A DNA stretch of 64,000 nt from Stentor coeruleus (Eukaryota > Ciliophora > Heterotrichea > Heterotrichida > Stentoridae): positions 1-64,000 of the forward strand of contig MPUH01000104.1 of the NCBI GenBank assembly GCA_001970955.1, read 5' to 3'. Each line of letters opens with the position of its first letter. Within the stretch, counting starts at the first letter, position 1. Below the pieces are notes generated by a model. That model was given only the letters and a program-made list of their open reading frames with translations. It searched no databases and had not been told where the DNA came from. Positions 1-10,499 of this stretch are shown here, one piece after another. The position numbers and the translations under genes are program-made.

Positions 1-533
1 CCAGCACCACCTCCGACATCAACAATTTTCATATTGTCTTTAAGGTCAATAGCTTGGCAAACAACGTCACTATTAAGCTTAGTCAAGAATGTCATATAAG
101 CTTGGAATTTTTCAAGCATGTCAGGGTACCCGTTTAACACTTCAAACACATTTTTTCCAGTCATTTTTTGGAATAAATTTTGATCTTCAGAGTAAAGAAG
201 TTCACCTATATGAATCATGAATCCAAGCTTTCTAGTGTCGAAATGCCATAGCCATAATGTTTTTGCATCTTCACCGGCTAAGGTATGGGCTCTTTCAGTT
301 GCGTGCCATAGGTTAGTAGATTCTTCAAATCTAAAAAATCTGTTGGCTTCAAGGAACTGAAGGGCTCTAAGTAAGGAGCTGTGGTTTAATGTAGTACCTT
401 CTACAAGTTGAGCAGATGTTTTAGGTGATTCAACGATTTTTTCTATTACACCTTCTTTGATTAGTACTGGGACAATCAAAGCGATGATAAGATTTGACCT
501 AACCTCGACAAGTGTTTCAACTACAGCTTCCAT
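1..533 (-). CDS. O-methyltransferase, copy A (3' part outside window)
   Basis: The frame is open from an ATG at 533-531 to the window edge (about 178 residues). It resembles plant-type small-molecule O-methyltransferases (Methyltransf_2, ASMT/caffeate-OMT-like), which move a methyl group from S-adenosylmethionine to a hydroxyl on a small molecule. The N-terminal helical dimerisation/winged-helix half is present, with a conserved run about LNHSSLLRAL, and the fragment ends in the SAM-binding glycine loop DVGGGAG. The rest lies before base 1. It is a close paralogue of the copy at 2930-3930 and keeps the reading frame that copy has lost, so it is the better candidate for a working gene. The substrate cannot be told from sequence. 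Confidence 0.85.
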   Translation of the reverse strand, partial: MEAVVETLVEVRSNLIIALIVPVLIKEGVIEKIVESPKTSAQLVEGTTLNHSSLLRALQFLEANRFFRFEESTNLWHATERAHTLAGEDAKTLWLWHFDTRKLGFMIHIGELLYSEDQNLFQKMTGKNVFEVLNGYPDMLEKFQAYMTFLTKLNSDVVCQAIDLKDNMKIVDVGGGA

Positions 534-1014
534 TATTTATGTGGACATTAAAATTCAATATTTATGTATAGTTTGAAGCCTTGACTTTAATTTTGGCCAA
601 TCATTTTTTATTATGTACTTATATGCTAAAGAAGAGCATAAATAAAGCTGGTGAAAAAATGTCTTCCTTTTTATCGTTTAAGCTTTCAAATTGGGAAGCT
701 TTATAAGAAATTGTATTATTAATCAATATATTTGACGCTGAAATTTTATTCTTCAACTAAATGCAAAGATTATTCAGTCAAAATTAGTCTTGCTAAAATT
801 CATTCGGATCGATTGAACACTGTTTAGCAGTATTCATTAAATAGGAATAAGGTATTATGCTAAAACAACAAGAGTATTATTAGTGAATCAAAGTCTTAAT
901 CTTGTTGCAGCAAGCCTTTTATCCAAAAATGGAGTCTATCCCTTCCTCCCTACATAAAAGCCATATTTGAAATTTATCTTTTAGATTATAATCATATAAA
1001 CTAATTAGCCTTAA
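534..1014. other. Spacer between methyltransferase copy A and a secreted-protein gene
   Basis: No coding frame. Nearly all of it is the duplicated upstream flank of the methyltransferase (matches 3931-4350). It contains a shared stretch at 905-960 that ends in TCCCTTCCTCCCTAC and is among the best conserved parts between the copies. Confidence 0.6.
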
Positions 1015-1431
1015 CTACATGCTATAAGAATATTGCCAGCATCCAATTGTAGCTTGTTCATAATCAGCTTGAATATTAACTTTAATTGTATAGCTTCCAG
1101 ACAAGCATTGATAAGGACTAACATTGAAATTGAATGTTGTTTGCTCATTCTTGTTATAACACTGAGAAATATTGATAATTTGATCAAAAGAATCATTTCC
1201 ATTAAAAAATTCTTGAATATAAAGACGTTCAACACAGTAATCACTATCAAAAGTTCCAGTGAGACTAACAGCTTGGGATCCACAACCTTTTGGTGGCCAT
1301 GGATTTACAAAGAAGCTGTTGACAAATATGATATTTGCGCTTTGGCACTCCTGACCTACAGCTTTAAGTTTATCCTGCACCGGTCCAGCAAACGCACATA
1401 CGATTAAGACGAATCCAACCAGATATTTCAT
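1015..1431 (-). CDS. Small secreted protein, possibly ML (MD-2-related lipid-recognition) type
   Basis: This 138-residue protein starts with a clear signal peptide (MKYLVGFVLIVCAFAGP, cleavage probably after A15 or G16). The mature part has about six cysteines, an NPWPPKGCG segment followed by a beta-rich stretch, and a GSYTIKVNI segment near the end. PWPPK followed by beta strands and a late GxY element is what ML-domain lipid-binding proteins show, but the match is weak and was made by eye. It should be secreted or delivered to a lysosome/phagosome. The gene sits inside an 885-base block present in only one of two duplicated segments. Confidence 0.7.
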   Translation of the reverse strand: MKYLVGFVLIVCAFAGPVQDKLKAVGQECQSANIIFVNSFFVNPWPPKGCGSQAVSLTGTFDSDYCVERLYIQEFFNGNDSFDQIINISQCYNKNEQTTFNFNVSPYQCLSGSYTIKVNIQADYEQATIGCWQYSYSM

Positions 1432-2929
1432 TTATACCAATGACGACATTAGAGTTGTATGTGTTATAATTTATAAATATTTTCGCCCATTTATATAAGA
1501 AATTATATACTTTATTGAATGCAAAAGTGAAATTGTATAAGAAATAGTGGAGTTTTATATTGGAATTTAATGTTGTGTGTATAAGTTTATAAATTAGGTT
1601 AGAATTGTAAGAAGGGTTTGAATTTACCCATTTTCAAGATAACTTAATTTGTGTATAAAGTTTATATTGTAAAATATTCCTTTGTTAGGCTTTTCTTTAT
1701 GAATTTTCCTCTGACAGTTTTATCTAATGTTGCAATTTCCTATAAAAAAACCCCATTCTCATAAATGTCAATATGATAATCCTAAGACTATATGGGAAAT
1801 ACAAGAAACTGGCACAAGCAAAAATAAATTATTAAAGATTTTAAACCACCTTCGTACTTTATAGTTATATAAAAAATAATCAGATAGAAAGTTAAATTAT
1901 AAAGAAGTGGAAAGTATATTTATATATTGTCCAAGTTGTAGTTTATTATCATAATTTGAATACTGTGTATAGAATTTGGAATTAGAAAATATTGGAAAAT
2001 AATACAAATGTTTAGGTATATTGACTTTGGGCTTTTAAATAAAAGCGATAAAGGGTTTATGTATAAAACTTTTGTGGTATTCCAAGCTATATAGAGCCTG
2101 AATTGTTATTTCTTATATTAGGAAGTATTTTTTTATATAAGAATTAACTTGAAATTGCTAAAAATGCTGATTATGCTAGACATTATGCTGATGTCTTGGT
2201 TTGGAGATTTGCTTTTTGATATAATTACTGGAGTTTTCTTATTAAGAGAACTTGTGCTAAAATATACAAGTTTATTAAAATTATTTTACACAAAAACCTA
2301 TGGAACATCATTTGTGTGAAGATTTATTAAAATAAACTCGGTTCAAGAATAGTTTTATTCCTAATTTTTATCTTGAATTATTTAATAAAAATATATGCAT
2401 TTTTAGCTTTGCTTAATTTGCTTTTAAACAAAAATACCATACAGAAATTACTTAACACTATATATTTTACTACGAATCGAAAAAAAAAATCCAAAATTTG
2501 GTGTATGTTTTTTTGTCCACTCATTGATTTAATATATAATTAAATAATGTAACAGAGGAAATTAGGGGAATTGAATTTGGGGAAGTGTCGTGGGTATGGA
2601 GATATAGAATGTCAATACTGAAGATTAATGATTTTTAATTTTTAATTTTTTGGCTAGGCTTCAGATTAGAAATTTCAAGTTTATAAAAGAATGGAAAAGG
2701 GATATAAAACNTATGCATATAAATAATCTTCTAGTATTTTTTCAAAAAAAAAATATAAAACCTTAAAAACTAACTTAATAAAGTATTGCCTTGCATTAAT
2801 ACTAAAACACAATCATTTTAATAAATTTTAGCCAATGTATTTCTTTAAAAAACTTAATCAATGTAAAATAATATGTACTAATTTAAAAATGTATAGTGCA
2901 ATACTCATATTTCTAAACGATTAAGACTA
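1432..2929. other. Intergenic; half is duplicated flank
   Basis: 1432-1850 shows no coding frame. 1850-2490 is the duplicated flank matching 4350-4895, ending in a copy of the region just upstream of the gene at 4936, but without that gene. 2490-2929 is unique AT-rich DNA downstream of methyltransferase copy B, with one unresolved base at 2711. Nothing else was recognised. Confidence 0.6.
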
Positions 2930-3930
2930 TTAGATAGCTATTGCTTCAATGATATCATCTTCTCTAGCATTAGTAACACTTTCAATTCTAAATCCACTTT
3001 CACCTAATATTTCCTTAAATTCATCAAGAGTTCTCTCCTTTCCATTGTTGTAACAAAAAACATAAATGTCTTGTAAGGTAGCTCTTTTGTATCGCTTATC
3101 AGCTCTGTCAAAAACAGTATCAACTATCAAGACTCTATTTCCAGGGTTAAGCACACTTCTACAATTCTTAAGAATAGTGGTAGCCCTATGAGCTGGCCAA
3201 TCATGGACGATATGCTTAAGTAAAATGCAATCAAACCCAGCAGGAATGGCCTCAAAGAAGCTTCCGGGAATAACTTCAACCTGTTCAGTCAAACCATGCT
3301 TTTCAATGTTTTTCCTAGTCATTGGGACAACTGGCTCAACTTCATAAACTGCGAATTTTTTTTCTGGGTATTTCTTAGCAAGATCAATAGCCAATCCTCC
3401 ACTACCACCTCCAACATCAACAATTTTCATATTGTCTTTAAGGTCAATACCTTGGCAAACAATGTCACTATTACGCTTAGTCGAGAATGTCAAAAAAGAT
3501 TGGAATTTTTCAAGCATGTCAGGGATCTCGTTTAGCACTTCAAACCCACTTTTTCCAGCAATTTTTTGGAATAAATTTTGATCTTCAGTGTAAAGAAGTT
3601 CACCTAAATGAATCATATATCCAAGTTTTCTAGTATCGAAATGCCATAGCCATAATGTTTTTGCGTCTTCACCAGCTAAGGTATGACCTCTTTCAGTTGC
3701 GTGCCATAAGTTAGTAGATTCTTCAAATCTTAAAAATCTATTGGCTTCAAGGAAATGAAGGGCTCTAAGTAAGGAGCTGTGGTTTAATGCAGTGCCTTCT
3801 ACAAGTTGAGAAGATGTTTTGGGTGATTCAACGACTTTTTCTATTACACCTTTTTAATTAGTACTGGGACAATAAAAGCGATGATAAGATTTATTCTGAC
3901 CTCGGCAATTGTATCAAATACAGCTTCCAT
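2930..3930 (-). pseudogene. O-methyltransferase, copy B, one-base frameshift
   Basis: The start ATG (3930-3928) and the first 28 codons match copy A. Then one base is missing in a run of A at about 3851-3856, which leads to a stop within two codons. The rest, down to the stop at 2930, is open in the other frame with no further damage. Restored, it would be 333 residues: helical N-terminal half, DVGGGSGG SAM loop, DCILLKHIVHDW segment and the LNPGNRVLIVDTVF strand typical of Methyltransf_2 enzymes. A 228-residue internal frame starting at 3616 would lack the dimerisation half. It is either a very young pseudogene or a sequence error; both fit, because the remaining frame is perfectly kept. Confidence 0.75.
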
Positions 3931-4895
3931 TAATTATTTGGGCATTAAAATTCGATAGTTATGCATATTTTGAAGCTTTTAATTTAATTTCAGCCAATCA
4001 TTTTTATTATGTACTTATACGTTTACGAATAGCATAGCGAAAGCTGGTGAAAAAATGTCTTCCTAATTGTTAAACTTTCGACTTGGGAAGTTTATAAAAA
4101 ATTATATTATTGACTAATATATGTTTGATGCTGAAATTTCATTCTTCAATAAATGCCAAAGACTTATTCAGTCAAAATTAGTCTTGTTAAAATTCATTAG
4201 GAACGCTGTTTAGTAGAATCCTTTAAACTTGGAATAAGGCATTATGTTAAAACTGCAAGGGTATTATCAGTGAATAAAAAGTCTTACTCTTGTTGCAGCA
4301 AGCCTTTTATCCAAAAATGGGAGTCTATCCCTTCCTCCCTACACAAAAGCCTTTGTACTTTATAGTTATATAAAAAATAATTAGATAGAAAGTTAAATTA
4401 TAAAGTAGTGAAAAGTATATTTAAGCATTGCCCAAGTTGTAGTTTATTGTCATAGTTTGAATATTGTGTATAGGAATTTGGAATTAGAAAATATTGGAGA
4501 TTAATAAATATGTTAGGCATATTAACTTTGGGTTTTAAAATAAAAGCGATAAAAGATTATGTATAAGACTTTTGTGGTAAAAATATTGATTATGTTTGAT
4601 ATTATGCTGATATTTGGGCTTGGGGCTTTGCTTTTTAATATAATTACTGGAGTTTTCCTATTAAGAGAACTTGTGCTAAAATATACAAGTTTACTAAAAT
4701 TATTTTACACAAGAACCTATGGTACGTCATTTGTGTGAAGATTTATTAAAATAAACTCGGTTCAAGAATAGCTTTATTCCTAATTTTTATCTTGAATTAT
4801 TTAATAAAAATATGTGTATTTTTAGCTTTGCTTAATTTGAATTTAAACAAAAATACCATACAGAAATTACTTAGCACTATATATTTTATTATGAA
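3399..4895. repeat. Segmental duplication, copy B
   Basis: Partner of 1-2490. It holds the N-terminal half of methyltransferase B, its upstream flank and the region upstream of the gene at 4936. It lacks the 885-base block with the secreted-protein gene; the join is at about 4350, AAAAGCC followed by TTTGTAC. Many scattered substitutions separate the copies in the flanks, so the duplication is not brand new. Confidence 0.85.
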
Positions 4896-4935
4896 TCAAA
4901 AAAAATCAAAAATTAGTTTATTCTTTTATCATAAT
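3931..4935. other. Divergent promoter region (duplicated)
   Basis: This lies between the start of methyltransferase B (minus) and the start of the gene at 4936 (plus). It is all duplicated sequence up to 4895. No coding frame is convincing; the frame running into the downstream gene from 4792 has no ATG before 4891 and reads like flank. Confidence 0.55.
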
Positions 4936-5886
4936 ATGAACATATCGAAATCCGTAAACACCCTTCCATCCACCGACGCTTACCAGCACTACAGCAGTCT
5001 TTTCGCATCAGTAGAATCTTTCGCAATCCAAAACCCAGATTCAGCTCTGAAATTTGGTTTCGCCCTTATCTCCTTATCCTCCCTTCAAAAAAGAATCCAA
5101 CATCGACTCTTCAAGCTTTCCTTAAGCAAATGGAAAACAAGAATCTTAAAACAAAAAGGCAAACCCTTATATTATAAATATCTCCTAAGTGAATCAAATA
5201 TAAACTACAAAAACTCTATAAGAAAATTTTCATATACAATTGAAAATCTTGCCTTAAAAAAAATCACAGAGAGTTTCATAGGAATAAAATACTATGTAAA
5301 AAACCTAAAAAAATCATCACTATTAAAATGCTTAGAAACTATTGAAGAAAAAACTAGAGATATTATCGGACTTGGGTTTTTTAGAATACAAGATAGGGCA
5401 AGAAAATCAAAAGAAAGATTGAGATATGTTAGAGAAAGAGTACTTTGGACATCTATGGTATTGAAGAATAGTAAAGGTTATGCATTAAAAAAAGCTATGA
5501 GAGTATGGCAAAGATGGGTAAGGTCTATTATAAGTACTTCTAAGATTCATGTTTTTTGTCAGATAACGAAATTCAAAGTAATTTTTATATAGAATTTTGA
5601 AAGGGCACTTTTAGTTAGAATTATAAGAGCATATTTGGATAGTCAATCAAAAAAACTGTGCTACAGTTTTTTGAAGTGGTTGAAATGGGCTAGGACTGAG
5701 AGTGTTAATAAGAAAAAATATGAAATGAAAAAGCTGGAGGATAGGAGAAATCAACAGAATAAGGAACTTTTGGGTGAGTTTCAAATAAACCTTAATAAAC
5801 AGAAAGTTACTTTGGTGCAACAACAGGTAGAAAGCATGCTTTATACACTTTCTATAGATGTATTAAATGGGTTTATGCATCTGTGA
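4936..5886 (+). CDS. Unrecognised helical protein with F/W-spaced segments
   Basis: Two exons (4936-5577, 5593-5886) with a 15-base intron GTAATTTTTATATAG give 311 residues. I chose the ATG at 4936 because codon use changes there and the DNA before it belongs to the duplicated flank; an in-frame ATG at 4891 is possible. The protein is basic, helical and rich in Lys, Leu and aromatic residues. Three segments carry Trp in a similar helical setting: LFKLSLSKWKTRI, ALKKAMRVWQRWVRS and YSFLKWLKWART. This spacing recalls the short F/L..W repeats of Sfi1-type centrin-binding proteins, but no proper repeat series was seen. A similar protein lies at 41132-42679. Function unknown. Confidence 0.75.
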
Positions 5887-7156
5887 ATTAGATAATTAAC
5901 TATTATATTTTGTCTGGAAATGGATTTTTTTATTATAATAATTATTAAGGATGATAAAGGGTTTTTAATTAGATTTAATTGAATTTATTTGACAAAGAAA
6001 GATTTTTATGTAAATAATAGAATATTTTAAAATTTGTGATGGTTGTTAATAGTAATAAAAGATGATTAACACCCTTGCTAGAAAGGGTTTTTATTATATC
6101 CTTGCAGTATTTGAGTTTCTTTATATAGAAATTTCACTTTGACAACAGGTTCCATTTATAAAATAATTTTTTTAGTCTTGGCACAATAATTTTAATATAG
6201 GACATTATAAGTTTATGAAGGGCGGGCAATATAAAATTTCTTTATTTTTTATCTGAAAATTAAACATTGATAAACTGTTTTCTGTATATAATCCAGAGAG
6301 TAGTAGCTAAGAAAATGTTTTAATTACAGATTATATAGAAAAATGAATTCTATACAAATATAAAAGATTTGAATAATAATTCTATACAGTGTAATAGTGT
6401 TTAAGATTAGATTCATGGCTAAAATAATTAACTAAACATAATAAGCTTGGTAATTCTATATAGTAATAAAAATCCATAATTTAAAGCAGCACTCGCTCAA
6501 TTCTAAAGTAAAAATAAGAAAAAATAATAAAATTATCATAATAGAATACTAAGACATAATACATGTATATTATATTTATAAACCTCTTACTATCATTATA
6601 TATTTGAATTATTTAACAAAATGCAAATCAATACTATAAGAAATAAGAATAGAAGCTCTAACCATAATTGATAATCCTAGGGGGAAATAAATTTAATTAT
6701 ATAAATAACACATAATTAATCAGCCTCTTAACTTATTTCAAGCATCAAATTCCTGTTTGCAATATTTATTATAAATCAAAATAAGCAAAACCATAAATTT
6801 TTGTTGAGTTATTTCTATGCCCTATTCTAAAATTTAATGATACTATTTCAAAAAAAATCGCTTCCTCCCAAATATTTTTGCATAAAATAACAACTACTAA
6901 CATCAATCTACCTTTTTCATCAATTACAAATCTTTTTATGCTAATTCCAAAATAATCCCAATTTTCATAATAGTAAAAAAAAAATTAGTATTCGTCATAT
7001 TAAATCTCAGAATCAAATTACCTCTAAAAAATTTGAAACAAAAGTTAAAAATTCATTTTCCAACTCCAAATAGGCGTATAACAACAAATTTCCCTAGTTC
7101 ATTTTTCCAGCTTATTAGTAAAAATTCCAGTGAATAAATTGAAAAGGTTATAAATC
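5887..7156. other. Intergenic, 1.27 kb
   Basis: Very AT-rich. The first part, downstream of the previous stop, is poor in C; the last 400 bases before the ZnT start are poor in G. No frame, RNA gene or repeat could be supported. Confidence 0.5.
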
Positions 7157-8227
7157 ATGGATACAGGGAAAAGCCAAGGAGAACAGATCGAAATGGTTCA
7201 AACAGGTATTAGTAACAAGTTCAAACGTCATCAAAGAAGTACTCAAAAATATCTTAAAAGATTATACTTCAACATATTCTTATCTACATCTTTCATGATA
7301 GGAGAAATCATTGGAGGAATTGTCTCAGATTCAATAGCCTTATTATCTGATGCTTTTCATATCTTCACTGATATTCTAGGTTTTACGATCTCAATTATAA
7401 GTTTACATATTACAAAAAAACAAGCTACATATACTATGTCTTATGGTTATTATCGAGCAGAAGTTATCGGTGCTCTTTTAAGCATTGCTCTTATTTGGGG
7501 ATTAACAGCATGGCTTGTATCTGAAGCTATTATTAGATTTATAACACCTCAAGAAGTTGATGGGCTTATAATGTTAGTCACAGCAATAGCAGGACTTATA
7601 GGAAACGTTATTATGGGTATAGTACTTATGAACACTGACCCAGATAAACTTGATGGAGACATTGTAACTGATGATAAGAATCAGGCACCTGAAATTGTTA
7701 TTGAACAAATAGATGTTGAAAAAGATCCTGAAAATCCACAAATTAATGTTTCTAAGAAAAAAAGCTTGAATATGCGTGCAGCTATTATACATGTTCTTGG
7801 TGATGGATTGCAAAGTGTTGGAGTATCAATAGCTGCAGGGGTTATTTATGCTAAACCTGAATATACACAAGCTGATCCTGTTTGTACATTGATGTTTTGT
7901 ATTGTTGTTTTAGCTACAACAATACCTATTCTTAAAGATTGTGTGAAAATTTTAATGGAAGCTAGTCCATCTGAACTTAATATGGAAGAAGTGATAAAGA
8001 GTTTAAAAGAGATTGAAGATGTTATTGATGTTCATGATATGCATGTTTGGAGTTTGAGTGCTGGAAAAGTGTCACTATCGTGCCATATGATTGTGGATAA
8101 TCCAAGCAGAGGACTTAAGACAGCAACTCAGCTGTTGAAAGATAAATATGGTATTGGGCATATAACAATACAAACAGAAATTGGAGATAATACAGAAGAG
8201 TTTATATGTGAGAATGAGCTGCATTAA
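7157..8227 (+). CDS. Zinc transporter, cation diffusion facilitator (ZnT) family
   Basis: This 356-residue protein has the CDF layout: a short cytosolic start, six membrane helices with a loop between TM4 and TM5 (about residues 160-205, acidic rather than His-rich), and a C-terminal cytosolic domain from about 275 (ASPSELNMEEVIKSL, HDMHVWSLSAGKVSLSCHM). The metal site is complete: HxxxD in TM2 (DAFHIFTD) and HxxxD in TM5 (HVLGD), the zinc-type arrangement of ZnT proteins. It should exchange Zn2+ for H+ across an endomembrane or the plasma membrane, moving zinc out of the cytosol. Length is normal for the family and no intron was needed. The loop's lack of a His cluster is unusual but seen in the family. 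Confidence 0.93.
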   Translation: MDTGKSQGEQIEMVQTGISNKFKRHQRSTQKYLKRLYFNIFLSTSFMIGEIIGGIVSDSIALLSDAFHIFTDILGFTISIISLHITKKQATYTMSYGYYRAEVIGALLSIALIWGLTAWLVSEAIIRFITPQEVDGLIMLVTAIAGLIGNVIMGIVLMNTDPDKLDGDIVTDDKNQAPEIVIEQIDVEKDPENPQINVSKKKSLNMRAAIIHVLGDGLQSVGVSIAAGVIYAKPEYTQADPVCTLMFCIVVLATTIPILKDCVKILMEASPSELNMEEVIKSLKEIEDVIDVHDMHVWSLSAGKVSLSCHMIVDNPSRGLKTATQLLKDKYGIGHITIQTEIGDNTEEFICENELH

Positions 8228-8771
8228 ATAGAAAATATTTTATATAATCTTAGTGATTAAGTAAAAAATGGATTTAAAAATATATTGGGTTATTATGTAA
8301 ATATGGATTTTAGGCTTGAAATGGAAAATAAATTTTATTTTCTTATCAATAAAGCTCATAAGGTTTTTATTATAACTTCAAGTAGCTTTAAGTTTTTATT
8401 AATACCTTCTTCGGCATCAAAAAGGCAATCATACTATTCTCAGGATTTTTCAAGTGCTTGTCAAAGTCATTTTCCATTTGATATATACTATAAGAGTTCA
8501 TTAAATAGCATATTTGCCCTAATATTTTTTTTACTTTCTTCTAATTTCCACACTTCACAATTTCGCCACGTAAGTAAATCTTTGTATTTTTCATAAAATT
8601 TCTGCTCACATTAAAAATTCCCTTTCCAGTATTCACAAATATTTTTTTCTATTGACTCACTTTCTTTCAACACAGAACCCATAATTTGACAAACAATTCC
8701 ATATAAAATCCTAAGGTTTATTAATACCAATAATAATTTATGTATACTTGAAAAAATATTCAATAATATAT
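8228..8771. other. Intergenic; possible faint coding relic on the minus strand
   Basis: A plus frame at 8285-8596 has no support. Read on the minus strand, about 8330-8560 gives short protein-like pieces broken by stops. This may be chance or the remains of an old gene. 8600-8771 is G-poor upstream flank of the next gene. Confidence 0.3.
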
Positions 8772-10384
8772 ATGAAAGCTGAAAAAAGCTTGATTGGAAG
8801 CAGATATGCAAGATCTCCTTTAAATTCACAAAGTCCACAGTTTTATACAACACAAGGCCGAACTACAAAAATTTCCCAAACACTTCGTATAAGAAAAAGT
8901 AATTGTCGTAGTATAAACCCTGAAGAAGCTGCTGAAGTTGTAAAAAACTATATCATACCAATGTTCAATCAAGAATTTAGGTCTAAGTCTAGACAGCATA
9001 GACATGAACAACATGGGGTTTCTTTTGATTTATCTCGTTCAAAAGGTGTTATCACAGAAGAGTTACTTTTAAGTTCAAAACTTTATGAAAGACTTAAAAA
9101 AACAGAAAAAACTAATCAAGAGCTATCTTTGGTATTAGAAGAAATCAAACAAAAAAGCAATCAAAATTCAGAAGACAAAAAATATTTGGATTTGTATAAT
9201 AAAAGTGAAGCTAATGTGAAATTTTTACTTTTTGAGAACTCGGAATTGAGTAAGCAGTTAATGAATTTAAAGCTTTCGCAAGGGTTGCTTCTTGATGAAA
9301 AAAATACATACAAAAAAATATATGAGGAAAATTTAAAAGAATTAAGTATTGTTAGACAAGCTTTAAGCCAGGAGCAAGGGAAAATAGATATCCGATGTTT
9401 TTAAATATATTTTCTTTAACTATACTAAACAAGTTCAAATTCCAAATAGCTGAACTTCAGCATTATAACTCTTTACTTATATTCCAACATGAGCTTGTAT
9501 CAGAACAACTAAAAGGACTTTATGATTCTTTTAAAGCTATTAATTCATTAGTAAGTTTTCATTATGTCTCAGATGAAACTTCTCTGAAATTTTCAAATAT
9601 TTGTAAGACAGTCGCGAATTATATAGATCATTTTGAAGTCGATATACACAAAAATATTGAGTTAACAGAAGCTTTATTAATAGATTCAGATGTTGTTAAA
9701 AGCATTAAATTATCATTAAACATAAATAGAGAGGCGATTATAAAACCATTAGAAATTCAAATTATAGCATTGAATAAAGAAATCGCTGACCTTAAGCTAA
9801 AAAACCAGAAAATCCTTGATAAAAGCGAAAATCTTGAGCTTAAAATATTCAATTTTACTAAGGAAATACAAAGTCATAGGAGAAATACTAGGCTTAGTTT
9901 AATTTTTTCTGACCCAACAGAGCAGTTATGTGGTCTTTGTCAGAAAATATTCAAGCCAAGTTTGAATTTTTCATGGTCATGTAGGCATCATAAAGCTAAA
10001 ATAGTAAACAATGTATGGTTTTGCTGTGGGAAAACTGGACCTGATTCTGAAGGTTGTTTAGTGACTAAGCATATATGTATGGAAGAAATGGAGGAACTAG
10101 CAAAAGAAACACAAAAATATGTTTTCTGCACTGTAGTTTATATATAGAATTGCAAAGTAAAAGATCATGAAACCTGTGAATGCCCATTTGATCCTAATGT
10201 TCGTTCACAGCATAACCCTGCTGATGAGCTTTTAAGAGTTCGTAATAACCATACAAAAAAAATACAAACACGTTCCCGAGTAAATCGCTTTAATGCAACT
10301 GAGTACTTAAAAATTCGCACTAATCGATTAGTCTCAGATGATTCTGATATCTCTGATTTTGATTATGATGATATAATATCATAA
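8772..10384 (+). CDS. Coiled-coil protein with a C-terminal Cys/His zinc-binding domain
   Basis: The start is the ATG at 8772. Exons are 8772-9396, 9450-10132 and 10148-10384, giving 514 residues. The last intron (10133-10147, GTAGTTTATATATAG) is standard. The first junction is not: the frame changes at about 9400, and the only simple repair I found is a 53-base GT..AG excision (9397-9449), far from the 15-base norm; a one-base error is an alternative. Residues about 1-90 are basic and Ser-rich, about 95-370 form coiled coil, and about 375-460 hold paired Cys/His: GLCQKIF, WSCRHHKAK, WFCCGK, GCLVTKHIC, then NCKVKDHETCECPF. The C-x-H-H ... W-x-CCG ... GC ... H order suggests two zinc ions. The tail is acidic. 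The family is not recognised; a scaffold role is a guess. Confidence 0.75.
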
Positions 10385-10499
10385 GCAATTCATGTAGTAT
10401 ATCCTAATTTTTATTATATTTTTAAAGTATAAATTATTTGTGGTATATAAAATTAGTCGTTTATTTAATACTTGGATTTTCAATAGTTCTTATCGATTT

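Larger units (their letters stand above)
1..2490. repeat. Segmental duplication, copy A
   Basis: This stretch is similar by eye to 3399-4895: the methyltransferase N-terminal half, its upstream flank (534-965 against 3931-4350) and a further flank (1850-2490 against 4350-4895). Copy A contains about 885 bases (965-1850) missing from copy B, which hold the small secreted-protein gene, and about 80 more near 2080-2160. Similarity stops at about 2490, shortly before the place where copy B runs into the start of the gene at 4936, so copy A ends in a promoter-like piece with no gene behind it. Confidence 0.85.

Noticed and set aside
4792-4935. N-terminal extension of the protein starting at 4936
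   Set aside because: No ATG before 4891 in that stretch, and the DNA belongs to the duplicated non-coding flank, also present without a gene at 2390-2490.
8285-8596. Plus-strand open frame of about 100 codons
   Set aside because: Phe/Ser/Ile-rich, no family likeness, starts in a flank; explained by AT-rich composition.
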